A DNA stretch of 36,727 bases. Source: JAGXQV01 sp964527565. Lineage in GTDB: Bacteria > Pseudomonadota > Gammaproteobacteria > Burkholderiales > Sulfuricellaceae. The stretch spans positions 1-36,727 of the forward strand of contig CAZGOY010000035.1 of the NCBI GenBank assembly GCA_964527565.1, read 5' to 3'. Within the stretch, counting starts at the first letter, position 1, and the number at the start of each line of letters is the position of its first letter. The position numbers and the translations under genes are program-made. This document shows, piece after piece, positions 9,347 through 16,605 of this stretch. The notes beneath the pieces are model-generated. The model was not told the origin of the DNA, made no database searches, and worked only from the letters and a program-made list of their open reading frames with translations.

Positions 9347-10351
9347 CTATTTCCCTTCGCGCGCCCTCGGCTGGCTTGTGCTTCCCGGCGCCTCGATGCT
9401 GTCCTTCGAATCCGTATTGAGGATCAGCGGCAGTCCATTCTTGGGATTGCCGACCACCACCACCTTGGCATTGGGGGATTTCGCCAGTTCCAGGGTGGCC
9501 TCGATGCCGCGCCAGCGCAAGTAGGCATCCGACATGCCGCTGCTGACGATTTCCTGGAAATTGCGGATGCCCACCGCTTCCACGCGCTTTCTTTCGGCCT
9601 CTTTCTGCTCCCGTTGCACGCGGAAAGAGAATTCCTCCATTTCGTGGAACATCGAGTTCTTGCGCACGATGGCCTCCTGCACGCCCGGCGGCAAGGTCAT
9701 GCCCTTGATCAGCACATCCTCCACCACCAGCCAATCCACTTTGCCGCCGAAAGGGCTGAAGCGCTTTTTGTGTTCAAAACGGACGGATTCAAGAATCTGG
9801 TCCTGGATTTTCAGTCGGCTCTCCGTATAAATCTCGTCCGGCGGATACACCGCGATCACGTCGCGCGCGCGCGCGCCTACCGTCGGCGCCACCAGGGTTT
9901 CGGCATAGTCCGGCCCGATGAATTTGTGAATCAGCGCGGCTGAACTGGGTATCAGGCGAAAACGCCACACCAGGGCCAGGGTGATTTGCAGGCCATCGGA
10001 CGACAGCACCTGAACTTCCCGCTCCACCATTTGCAGACGGGCATCGTAGACGTGCAGGGTGTCCCAGGGAAAAGTCAGCCGGTAGCCTTCGGCATAAACC
10101 GTTTCCATCACCGTCCCGCCGCTAAAACGCTTCCACAGCACGCCGACATGACCCGCCGGAATGGTGTGGTAGATCAGCGGCAGCATGAAGATCACGGCGA
10201 GAAGCGAAACCAGGGCGAAAATCACCAGTTCGTGGCGATAGTGGTGCAGGCGATAGCGCACATGATGGTAAGCACGGCGCAACGCGCCGGCTGGGCGCGG
10301 GTCGGCTGGGCTGGGGTCAGGCGGCGAATCGTGGGCGGTCATTTCATCCAT
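9347..10351 (-). CDS. SPFH/Band 7 (prohibitin-type) membrane protein
   Basis: A 334-aa protein with a short basic cytoplasmic N-terminus, one membrane helix (about residues 43-62, VIFALVSLLAVIFMLPLIY) and a Band 7 domain (IPAGHVGVLWKRF, GLQITLALVWRF). A Glu/Arg-rich helical stretch follows near 245-275 (FRVQREQKEAERKRVEAVG). Band 7 proteins oligomerise in membranes and scaffold proteases, transporters or lipid microdomains. The start at 10351 has GGAGA about 10 nt upstream and overlaps the ABC-transporter gene end by 8 nt; a second ATG at 10342 has poorer spacing. The overlap means co-translation with the exporter, so a role in stabilising or quality-controlling that transporter is plausible but inferred. 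Confidence 0.88.
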   Translation of the reverse strand: MDEMTAHDSPPDPSPADPRPAGALRRAYHHVRYRLHHYRHELVIFALVSLLAVIFMLPLIYHTIPAGHVGVLWKRFSGGTVMETVYAEGYRLTFPWDTLHVYDARLQMVEREVQVLSSDGLQITLALVWRFRLIPSSAALIHKFIGPDYAETLVAPTVGARARDVIAVYPPDEIYTESRLKIQDQILESVRFEHKKRFSPFGGKVDWLVVEDVLIKGMTLPPGVQEAIVRKNSMFHEMEEFSFRVQREQKEAERKRVEAVGIRNFQEIVSSGMSDAYLRWRGIEATLELAKSPNAKVVVVGNPKNGLPLILNTDSKDSIEAPGSTSQPRAREGK

Positions 10352-11984
10352 TCGCGGGTTTCTCCGTCAAGTCGCGCAACTGGCCTTCCTCTACGTGAAG
10401 GCGGCGGTCCGCGATATGAAAATAGCGGTCGTCGTGAGTCACGGCGATGATTGTTTTCCCCTGCGCCTTCATGCGCGGCAGCAATACCTCATAAAACTTG
10501 CGCCGGAAATGCGGGTCCTGGTCGGCGGCCCACTCGTCCAGAATAATGACGGGCTTGTCTTCCAGCATGGCGCTGACCAGCGCCAGACGCTTTCTTTGGC
10601 CGGTGGATAGGTCGATGGTGGCATAGCCGTCGCGCGCGATTCCGGTCTTGTCGGCAATTTCCATTTCATCCAGCCAGGCTTCGGCAACCCCGGCTTCCGG
10701 CGCGGGAATGCCGTAAAACTTGCGAAACAGGTGGAAATCGGAAAACACCGCACAGAAGCGGTCGCGGAAAGCCTGGGCGCTACCCGCCGTCACCGGCACG
10801 TCGTTCACCAGCAGTTCGCCCGAAAGCGGCGTGTAAAGGCCGGTCATCAATTTGATGAGGGTCGATTTGCCGGAACCGTTGCCCCCGGTAACGAACACCG
10901 TTTCGCCGGCATGGATGGTCAAATCGACCGGCCCGACGGCAAACTGGCTGTCGTCGGAAGCATGGGTGAAAAACACCTTGCGCAGTTCCAGGGTTTTGAG
11001 CACCGGCGGCACGGCGACGGCGGCCTGCTGCTCGCCTCCATTGGTTTCGCGCGTGCTGGCTTTCAGCAATTGTTCGAGGCTGTAAAGGTTTTCGGCTGCG
11101 GTGTTGGCGACGGTGATCTGCGGCACGATCGCCACTATGCCGGAAATCGGGCCGATGAGAAAAATCACCGTGGTCATCGATTCCATGACCGTGCCCGAGT
11201 AGCTCACGCCGAACATCGGCGTCAAGAACACCAGCGTTCCCAGAAGCAGCAGGAAAGCCACCTGGGCAAAAATGAAATTGGCGCCCAGCGCCTGCTGCGC
11301 CCCGGTGCGGCAAGCCGCCGTGCGGTTGGAAACGGACACCACGTCGGCCAGCACCGCCGCCGCGCGTCGGCTGGACAGCTTGATCTCCTTGAAACCGTCC
11401 AGCATGCCGTTGACCAGATCATGCAAGCGGCTTTCCTCCACGGAAGCCTCGTGCAGGGCGGTGTTGACTTCCTGCATGCGGTACAGGTAAATGCGCGCGG
11501 CAATGGTCAGGAAAACCGCAGAGATTACCAGCGAAGTCATGGAAATCGTCGCCAGATAGATGCAGGCGAAGACAATCAGCAGCGCGGCCTGCACCCCCAT
11601 GACCAGGCCGCTCGCCGTCTGCGAGATGGTCTGGGTATCCGAACTGATGGCGGAATAGATGCGCCCGCGACCGATGTGCTCGACTTCCTGCAATTCGCAG
11701 CGCTTCAGGCGGTCGATCAGCCTTTCGCGGTAGCGGTGCACCAGGCGCTCGACCTCGTCCGAAGTGGTCAGCAGCACGTAACGCTGGGCATAAACATAGG
11801 CGAAAACCAGCACCAGGAACAAGATAATGCTGGTCAGTTGCGGCTGCCCGTCCTTGATGTGCTCGGCCGCGCGGTTCACCACCGCCAGCAGCCCCGCGTT
11901 GCTGGCGCCGGCCACAGCCGCCATCATGCCCAGGCGGCGCAGGGACGTGCGGGTTTCACCAAGCAGCAGGTCAACGAGGCGCAT
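10344..11984 (-). CDS. Cyclic-peptide-type ABC exporter (fused membrane and ATPase domains)
   Basis: A 546-aa half-size ABC exporter. The N-terminal ~310 residues contain about six membrane helices. The nucleotide-binding domain has Walker A GGNGSGKST (Lys373), signature LSTGQRKRLAL, Walker B VIILDEWAADQDP and switch His in VTHDD. The signature LSTGQ instead of LSGGQ, the WAADQDP Walker B extension and the overall length match the cyclic-peptide transporter family (PvdE/SyrD type), whose members export NRPS products or siderophore precursors. Start ATG at 11984; the ribosome-binding site is weak, suggesting coupling to the 58-aa membrane protein 32 bp upstream. With the NRPS gene some 9 kb downstream on the same strand, export of that peptide is the simplest reading. 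Confidence 0.93.
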   Translation of the reverse strand: MRLVDLLLGETRTSLRRLGMMAAVAGASNAGLLAVVNRAAEHIKDGQPQLTSIILFLVLVFAYVYAQRYVLLTTSDEVERLVHRYRERLIDRLKRCELQEVEHIGRGRIYSAISSDTQTISQTASGLVMGVQAALLIVFACIYLATISMTSLVISAVFLTIAARIYLYRMQEVNTALHEASVEESRLHDLVNGMLDGFKEIKLSSRRAAAVLADVVSVSNRTAACRTGAQQALGANFIFAQVAFLLLLGTLVFLTPMFGVSYSGTVMESMTTVIFLIGPISGIVAIVPQITVANTAAENLYSLEQLLKASTRETNGGEQQAAVAVPPVLKTLELRKVFFTHASDDSQFAVGPVDLTIHAGETVFVTGGNGSGKSTLIKLMTGLYTPLSGELLVNDVPVTAGSAQAFRDRFCAVFSDFHLFRKFYGIPAPEAGVAEAWLDEMEIADKTGIARDGYATIDLSTGQRKRLALVSAMLEDKPVIILDEWAADQDPHFRRKFYEVLLPRMKAQGKTIIAVTHDDRYFHIADRRLHVEEGQLRDLTEKPANG

Positions 11985-12016
11985 CGGCGATCAGGGGCTG
12001 GAACGGGGCTGGCGCC

Positions 12017-12193
12017 CTATTCTTCCCGCGCCTCCGCATCCAGCGTGGTGAAAATCAGCAGGTAAAGCATGATGAGAACCGGGGTCAGCATGATGCTGAA
12101 CAGGAAAGAGCGAAAAAAACCCAGACGGGTTCGCCATCCGAGTATCGCCACCATGAGGCACAGAATCAGGTACGCAAGGATGAAGGGAAGCAT
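12017..12193 (-). CDS. Small two-helix membrane protein (58 aa), function unknown
   Basis: An ORF of 58 codons from ATG at 12193 to TAG at 12019, with a good ribosome-binding site (CGGAGAAATCGTC before the ATG). It encodes two hydrophobic helices (about residues 2-19, LPFILAYLILCLMVAILG, and 28-47) separated by the short basic loop WRTRLGFFR, and an acidic tail (DAEAREE). It lies between a secreted-protein gene and the ABC exporter on the same strand, so it may be a small accessory subunit of that transporter. I recognise no family; the ribosome-binding site, the amphipathic layout and the tight spacing are the evidence that it is real. Confidence 0.7.
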   Translation of the reverse strand: MLPFILAYLILCLMVAILGWRTRLGFFRSFLFSIMLTPVLIMLYLLIFTTLDAEAREE

Positions 12194-12221
12194 GACGATT
12201 TCTCCGAAGTTATCAGTAGCC

Positions 12222-12764
12222 CTAGCGGGGTTTCATCCGCAGGGGAACAGCGCCGTAAGCGACAGCCTGAACGTCTGCCAGGCAGCTTTCTCCCGTCGAA
12301 TAGACGCAGCGCAAAACCGTCACCACGCCGTCCAGCCCCCGGCAATCGGCAACGGTCAGCTGATAGAAATAATGCGTGTCCTGTTGGCCCACCTTGATGC
12401 CTGCAAGGCGTGTGACACTCCCCCCGGCCGGGCCGGACTTAGTGTGAAATTCGATGCCGAAAATCACCTCTTCGATGGGCGCATTGGATGAATTGGTGGC
12501 GCGAATCGACGGAGAGCAATAGGCCGGACTATGGCCGGTGCCGAGGCCGAACACATAGGCTACCGGAATCGCGATGAACACCGGTCCGCGTTTACGTTCC
12601 TTGCGGATCACCTGCTGCAGGGGTACCGGAATGCCGCCATGCCCGGTAAGTTGATCCTTGGCATCGGCCCGCGCGCCGTCCGGGAAGGTCAACGCCACGC
12701 CGGCGAAAAACAGGCAGGAAAGGACAGCGAATCCACACAGGAAATGAAATTGCCGAAGTTGCAT
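12222..12764 (-). CDS. Secreted or periplasmic protein of unknown function
   Basis: A 180-aa product from ATG at 12764 (preceded by TTGAGAG). Residues 1-36 are a Sec-type signal peptide with a hydrophobic core (FLCGFAVLSCLFFAGVAL) and likely cleavage after ARA. The mature part holds four Cys in the second half (YCSPS, DCRGL, RCVYS, SCLAD), which could form two disulphides, and a beta-rich stretch (EEVIFGIEFHTK...THYFYQLTVADC). An in-frame extension to 12854 exists but would bury the signal peptide. I do not recognise the family. It is 28 bp upstream of the small membrane protein gene, so it probably belongs to the same transcript as the exporter and SPFH genes. Confidence 0.75.
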   Translation of the reverse strand: MQLRQFHFLCGFAVLSCLFFAGVALTFPDGARADAKDQLTGHGGIPVPLQQVIRKERKRGPVFIAIPVAYVFGLGTGHSPAYCSPSIRATNSSNAPIEEVIFGIEFHTKSGPAGGSVTRLAGIKVGQQDTHYFYQLTVADCRGLDGVVTVLRCVYSTGESCLADVQAVAYGAVPLRMKPR

Positions 12765-12846
12765 GAAACTCTCAAGGGATTTTGAAACGGCTTGACTCTC
12801 GCCGCATGTGCCGCGTGCGCGCGACTTCCGCGCACCGGCCACGAAC

Positions 12847-12881
12847 ACAAGCACCGGCCCGTAACACGGGCCGGTGCTTGT
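12847..12881. terminator. Strong symmetrical hairpin, probable terminator for the DUF697 gene
   Basis: CAAGCACCGGCCCGT at 12848-12862 pairs perfectly with 12866-12880 across a 3-nt loop, and the flanking A/T extends the stem to 16 bp. It lies 18 bp after the stop of the DUF697 gene. No U-tract follows on the minus strand, so termination efficiency is uncertain, but the stem is very stable. Confidence 0.75.
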
Positions 12882-12898
12882 TGCGACTGCGGAAAGTG

Positions 12899-13423
12899 TT
12901 ACGCTGCCTTGGCCAGGTCGGGCTGGGCCTTGGCCTTTTCGAACTCGGCGACGAAGTAGGCGCGGGTCTTCTGCGGGTCGAAATCGAGGAAAGTGCCACC
13001 CGCCTCGAAATGCGTGACGAATACGCGACCAATTGCATAGGTTGCTGCCGTATACATGCTCGGCACCGCGAAGATGCCAGCCACCGTCCCCACCACCGGA
13101 ATGACGCGCACCAGCGAACCCAGGGCGACGCCGACATTGGTGGAGACAACCGTCCCGAGCAGGGAGGAAACGATGCTCTTCACGCCATTTTCCATGAAGG
13201 GAACGCCGTACATGTCGGAGAGCTTGGAAAGCATGCGCAACTCCACAGCCGTCAACGCCACCATGTCAACCAAAGGCAGCGGCAGAATCCCGGCACCCGC
13301 CGACCACGGCATATAGCTTTTGACCAGCGCCATCGCCTGCTGGTCGCGCGTCCATCCGCTTACAAACACATCAGCGCCCGCTTCAGCGGCAGGGGTAAAA
13401 TTTTCAGTAGTGGCTTTTGCCAT
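12899..13423 (-). CDS. DUF697 family protein (YcjF-like)
   Basis: A 174-aa protein. ATG at 13423 is chosen over the upstream in-frame start at 13516 because GGGAGAA sits directly before it. The DUF697 signature is visible at about residues 45-85: LPLPLVDMVALTAVELRML followed by LSDMYGVPF. A second hydrophobic Gly/Val-rich segment (VGVALGSLVRVIPVVGTVAG) follows, then a helical C-terminus. DUF697 domains occur in membrane-associated proteins often linked to GTPases; the function of stand-alone forms is unknown. The gene has its own strong promoter (13563-13590) and a hairpin after its stop, so it is probably a single-gene transcript, with some read-through into the exporter cluster possible. 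Confidence 0.85.
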   Translation of the reverse strand: MAKATTENFTPAAEAGADVFVSGWTRDQQAMALVKSYMPWSAGAGILPLPLVDMVALTAVELRMLSKLSDMYGVPFMENGVKSIVSSLLGTVVSTNVGVALGSLVRVIPVVGTVAGIFAVPSMYTAATYAIGRVFVTHFEAGGTFLDFDPQKTRAYFVAEFEKAKAQPDLAKAA

Positions 13424-13562
13424 GGTGTTCTCCCATAAATTAACAGTGACGGCGAAATTCAGCGGCTCGCCGTAATCTGAAAAAACCGGACCCGGGAGCG
13501 GCATACAAAAAATCATCGCGGTATTACAGCAAGCGAAACGCCCAACGATTTAGTCGAATAGC

Positions 13563-13590
13563 ATATTATAAAACCGCTATCCCATGTCAA
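13563..13590 (-). promoter_or_regulatory. Sigma-70-like promoter for the DUF697 gene
   Basis: On the minus strand a perfect -35 TTGACA (13590-13585) is followed after 16 bp by TAATAT (13568-13563), or after 14 bp by a perfect TATAAT (13570-13565). The transcript would start near 13556 with a leader of about 130 nt before ATG 13423. This is the clearest sigma-70 promoter in the window. Confidence 0.65.
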
Positions 13591-13644
13591 ATATTTTTGG
13601 TCGCTGGAGCAAGAATAGCCTGTGTTCCGCCCATGACCGCAGCA

Positions 13645-14142
13645 CTAAAGCACTACCGGCGGATCGGGCAATTCGTTGGGGCGGACGGCGCTGGCCGGGT
13701 AGCTGACGGTCAGTTGCCTGCCGATGGCCTGGATGCCGCTCACCACGCCCGCCTCGAAATGCCCCGCGCGGAATGCGCATTCCATGTCGCGGCACACGGC
13801 TTCCCAAGCCGCATCCCCCACAAGACGATGCACGCCGCGGTCGGCGATGATTTCGACATCGCGGTCGGCCAGCAGCAGGTAAACCAGCACGCCGTTATTG
13901 TGTTCGGTATCCCACACCCGCAACGCCGAGAAGATTTCCAGCGCGCGCTGGCGGGCGCTCTGCCCGCGCAGCAGCGGCATCAGCCCGAGGCTTCCTTCCA
14001 CGGCAAAGCGGATTTCTCCCTGGTGCGTTTCCTCGCAGGCACGGATGGCCTCCTCGATGGCGTCCAGCGCCTGCGGCGGGAATGCGCGGCGGGCCGAGAG
14101 GGGCAGGTAAAGGAGATGACAAAAAATGCGTTTCCAGTTCAA
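13645..14142 (-). CDS. TPM-domain protein (TLP18.3/Psb32/MOLO-1), second copy
   Basis: A 165-aa protein starting at TTG 14142. GGGAGG lies about 7 nt upstream, and the start is one base after the stop of the preceding TPM gene, so translation is coupled; the longer frame to 14247 would cross that gene. The TPM domain is recognised from ALDAIEEAIRACEETHQGEIRFAVEG, RQRALEIFSALRVWDTEHNNGVLVYLLLADRDVEIIADRGVH and WEAVCRDMECAF. Unlike its upstream paralogue it has no signal peptide and no Gly-rich tail, only a moderately hydrophobic N-terminus (FCHLLYLPL). TPM proteins act near membranes in protein repair or phosphatase roles; the exact reaction of this one is not evident. It is the third gene of a lemA-TPM-TPM operon. 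Confidence 0.87.
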   Translation of the reverse strand: MNWKRIFCHLLYLPLSARRAFPPQALDAIEEAIRACEETHQGEIRFAVEGSLGLMPLLRGQSARQRALEIFSALRVWDTEHNNGVLVYLLLADRDVEIIADRGVHRLVGDAAWEAVCRDMECAFRAGHFEAGVVSGIQAIGRQLTVSYPASAVRPNELPDPPVVL

Positions 14143-14143
14143 G

Positions 14144-14989
14144 TTACCACCTCCCCGACGCGCCGCCGCCGCCAAATCCGCCCCCGCCGCCGCCAAAGCC
14201 CCCACCGAAGCCGCCTCCGCTTCCTCCCCCGCTACGCCAGCCGCCACCGGAACGGCCCGTGCCGGCCCCGCTGCCCACCAGGGTAGTGATGAAGACGATG
14301 ACGGCGGAGAAAAGCGCCAGTTCCCATTGCCCGGCGATCACCCACATCCCGCCTCCGCCGATGGCGGCGGCCACCAGCGCGCCGGGCAGCGTGCCGAACA
14401 TGGCGCGCAACAGCCCGCCGCCAAATACCGCCGCGATAAACGCCAGTCCCCACCAGTCGCCGCTCCCCTGCCCGGAGTCTGCGGGCAAAGGCAGGGGTTC
14501 CCCGCCGATCAGCGCGGACAGGTGTGCCACGCCGACTTGCAACCCTTCGAAAAAACGCCCTTCACGGAATTGCGGCGTGATGATTTCGCTGACGATGCGC
14601 TTGGCCACTGCATCGGGAATGGCGCCTTCCAGCCCGTAGCCGACCTCGATGCGCAGGGTGCGGTCGTTTTTCGCCACCACCAGCAGCACGCCGTCGTCGG
14701 TGCCTTTGCGCCCCAGTTTCCAGTTCTCGGCGACGCGCATGGAGAATTGCTCGATGCTTTCCGGCTGGGTGGTGGGCACCAGCAGAACGGCAAGCTGGCT
14801 GCCCTTGCCGGTTTCCAGCGCGGCCAGCGATTGCTCCAGGCTGGCTTGCTGGGATGCGTCGAGCGTGGCGGTAAGATCGGTGACCCGCGACTTGAGCGGC
14901 GGCACTTCGACTTCAGCGGCGGCAACACTGGACAGGGCCAGGGCCGGGACCAGGAACAGCCACAGAATCAGCGCGTTCAGGCCACGCAT
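14144..14989 (-). CDS. TPM-domain membrane protein with signal peptide and Gly-rich tail (YgcG-like)
   Basis: A 281-aa protein from ATG 14989 (GGGAAGGGAG upstream; an in-frame start at 15058 would overlap lemA). Order of parts: signal peptide (residues 1-25, ALILWLFLVPALALSSVAAA); TPM domain (about 30-160, with GKGSQLAVLLVPTTQP, NDRTLRIEVGYGLEGAIPDAVAKRI); two membrane segments (about 185-245); and a C-terminal tail of Gly and Ser repeats ending GGGGASGRW. This is the classic architecture of TPM proteins encoded beside lemA. The known association is with membrane stress or envelope maintenance; the molecular role is unproven. Confidence 0.93.
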   Translation of the reverse strand: MRGLNALILWLFLVPALALSSVAAAEVEVPPLKSRVTDLTATLDASQQASLEQSLAALETGKGSQLAVLLVPTTQPESIEQFSMRVAENWKLGRKGTDDGVLLVVAKNDRTLRIEVGYGLEGAIPDAVAKRIVSEIITPQFREGRFFEGLQVGVAHLSALIGGEPLPLPADSGQGSGDWWGLAFIAAVFGGGLLRAMFGTLPGALVAAAIGGGGMWVIAGQWELALFSAVIVFITTLVGSGAGTGRSGGGWRSGGGSGGGFGGGFGGGGGGFGGGGASGRW

Positions 14990-15011
14990 CACGCGGTCTC
15001 CCTTCCCGGCG

Positions 15012-15596
15012 CTATTTGGCGAAATCCACTTTGGGCGCAACGGAAATCGCCTTTTCATCCTCGACGCCGAAATTCGGCTTGATCTTGTGGCCGAAGGCCA
15101 TCGCCGTCAGGTTGGAGGGGAAGGAGCGCACCGTCACGTTGTAATCCTGCACCGCCTTGATGTAGCGGTTGCGCGCCACGGCGATGCGGTTCTCGGTGCC
15201 TTCGAGCTGCGCCTGCAAATCGCGGAACACCCCGTCGGCCTTCAATTGCGGATAGTTTTCCGCCACCAGCAGCAGGCGCGAGAGCGCGGAGGAAAGCGCC
15301 CCCTGCGAGGCCTGAAATTTGGCGAAAGCCTGTTCGTCGTTGACCAGTTCCGGGGCAGCCTGGATGGCGCCGACCCTGGCGCGCGCGTCCGTCACCTGGG
15401 TCAGCACTTCCTTTTCGTGGCTGGCGTAGCCCTTCACCACGTTGACCAGATTGGGCACCAAGTCGGCGCGGCGCTGGTACTGGTTGAGCACTTCCGACCA
15501 ACTCGCCTTGATCTGCTCGTCGCCGGATTGCAGGGTGTTGTAGCCGCAGCCGCCCAGCGACAAAGCCAGCAGCCATATGGCAATCAATCTACGCAT
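15012..15596 (-). CDS. lemA: LemA family lipoprotein
   Basis: A 194-aa protein with lipobox LGGC (Cys17) and the LemA core: YNTLQSGDEQIKASWSEVLNQYQRRADLVPNLVNVVKGYASHEKEVL, then the helical bundle with LLLVAENYPQLKADGVFRDLQAQLEGTENRIAVARNRYI and the closing FPSNLTAMAFG. Full length for the family. The strong site CAGGAGAA precedes ATG 15596. The stop is 22 bp before the first TPM gene, giving the conserved lemA-TPM-TPM order. LemA proteins are envelope-anchored helical bundles of unclear biochemical function. Confidence 0.96.
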   Translation of the reverse strand: MRRLIAIWLLALSLGGCGYNTLQSGDEQIKASWSEVLNQYQRRADLVPNLVNVVKGYASHEKEVLTQVTDARARVGAIQAAPELVNDEQAFAKFQASQGALSSALSRLLLVAENYPQLKADGVFRDLQAQLEGTENRIAVARNRYIKAVQDYNVTVRSFPSNLTAMAFGHKIKPNFGVEDEKAISVAPKVDFAK

Positions 15597-15657
15597 GGGG
15601 GTTCTCCTGAATATTATCCGTTATAGGGTTGAAACCGTGATTCGATTCCGCCGCCGC

Positions 15658-15860
15658 TCAATAGACGGCGTCCTTGCCGTAGAACGGCGGGTAACGCCCA
15701 GTCAGCGCTTCCAGCATGATCAGCTCGTCGTCCGTATGGTTGAGCATGGGCGCGGGGACGATGGCGCCGGCGTCCAGCGCGCCGGGATTTTCCCGAACGC
15801 GCGCAACCCGTCCAGTTTAGCAAGAAAGCCGTCAAGCTCAACAGGATTGAATACGCGGCG
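15658..15860 (-). pseudogene. Possible frameshifted coding remnant between lemA and luxI
   Basis: The 288-bp gap contains two adjacent protein-like stretches in different frames on the minus strand. The first reads RRVFNPVELDGFLAKLDGLRAFGK (about 15860-15785). After a one-base shift at the run GGGAAAATCCC the second reads PGALDAGAIVPAPMLNHTDDELIML, continuing to YPPFYGKDAVY and a TGA at 15660. Joined, they give about 68 residues without an obvious start codon. I do not recognise a family. Chance coding appearance in GC-rich DNA is the main alternative. Confidence 0.35.
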
Positions 15861-15884
15861 GTTGCCGCGCCCCGGCCGCGAGGA

Positions 15885-16490
15885 TCACGCGGCTTTTTGC
15901 AGGAACGGGTCGATTTCGTCATCCGCGCGGGTGGCGCGCACCGTTTGCTCATCCATGAAAACCCGGATGGCGACGCTTTTTTCGATACCGATCTGCAATG
16001 GCGGCCCGAACCGTTCCAGATGCACCCCCATGCGCACCAGCAAGCGCTCGAAGCCGGTGGTGGTGACGAAGACATACTCCCGTATGCCGTTGGCCAGGGC
16101 AAAACGCGCGGTTTCGCGAATCAGGGCGGCGGGAAGCGCGGTGAAGCGCAAGCCGGCGCGTGCCTCCTTGGTGACGGCGAAGCGGCTGATTTCCCACACG
16201 TCGCCTGCTACCGGCGCTTTCCCTCCGGCCAGCAGTTCGGGAAAAGTATCCTTCAGCATGTACGGCCCGGTGGTCGGAAGCAGGCGGCAACACGCCAACA
16301 CCTGCCGGTCTTCGCGCACGATGACGAATACGGGGTGAAGATCGTCGTAGTGATCGCGTTCGCGCTCGTTGATGGTGGGAATATCCCATTGCAGGCGCTC
16401 GCGGAAGGCCTGGTAGCGAAGGCGGTGAATGCCGTCGATATCGTGGGGATCGAGATTTCCGTTGCGGGAATGGGCAACAAGGACTTGCAT
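15885..16490 (-). CDS. Acyl-homoserine-lactone synthase (LuxI family)
   Basis: A 201-aa autoinducer synthase that joins S-adenosylmethionine and an acyl carrier-protein-bound acyl chain to make an acyl-homoserine lactone. The nearly invariant residues of the family are present: Arg25, Phe29, Trp35, Asp46, Asp49, Arg69, Phe83, Glu100 and Arg103 (LRYQAFRERLQW, DHYDD, CCRLLPTTGPYML, WEISRFAV). Length is normal. ATG 16490 has CAGGAG upstream, but the start codon lies inside a 10-bp inverted repeat, and a lux-type box is about 64 bp upstream. The gene follows luxR on the same strand after 115 bp. The acyl-chain specificity cannot be read from sequence. Confidence 0.97.
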   Translation of the reverse strand: MQVLVAHSRNGNLDPHDIDGIHRLRYQAFRERLQWDIPTINERERDHYDDLHPVFVIVREDRQVLACCRLLPTTGPYMLKDTFPELLAGGKAPVAGDVWEISRFAVTKEARAGLRFTALPAALIRETARFALANGIREYVFVTTTGFERLLVRMGVHLERFGPPLQIGIEKSVAIRVFMDEQTVRATRADDEIDPFLQKAA

Positions 16491-16529
16491 GGTGGTCTCC
16501 TGAAAAAATAAAACAAGGGGACCACCATG
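16488..16529 (-). promoter_or_regulatory. Inverted repeat sequestering the luxI start codon
   Basis: In the luxI leader CATGGTGGTC (RNA 5' arm, 16529-16520) pairs perfectly with GACCACCATG (16497-16488), whose last three bases are the luxI ATG. The 22-nt loop carries the Shine-Dalgarno AGGAG next to the stem. The predicted transcript from the lux-box promoter would start just before or within the 5' arm. The layout fits translational control of luxI; the repeat is seen directly, the function is inferred. Confidence 0.6.
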
Positions 16530-16532
16530 AAA

Positions 16533-16573
16533 TAGGATTTTTTGTTATCTGATAGCTAGTAGTACTACTAGTA
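16533..16573 (-). promoter_or_regulatory. lux-type box and promoter of luxI
   Basis: A 20-bp palindromic box (16554-16573) with core CTAGTAG-TA-CTACTAG is centred at 16563.5, between luxR and luxI. About 28 bp further on lies a weak -10 (TCCTAT, 16538-16533), giving a start near 16525 and placing the box about -40, the usual position for LuxR-type activation. The half-sites are identical to those of the box at 18027. Confidence 0.8.
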
Positions 16574-16605
16574 AATGACAGGTTGAAAAATAGCTTGCGG
16601 CACCC

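Noticed and set aside
4786..9420. Plus-strand open frame of 1544 codons opposite the RND pump and adaptor genes
   Set aside because: It is the antisense shadow of two well-recognised genes; its composition (Arg/Gly/His/Gln-rich, no motifs) is typical of GC-rich antisense frames.
13424..13516. Longer DUF697 protein starting at 13516
   Set aside because: The extra 31 residues are not family-like, and GGGAGAA stands directly before the ATG at 13423.
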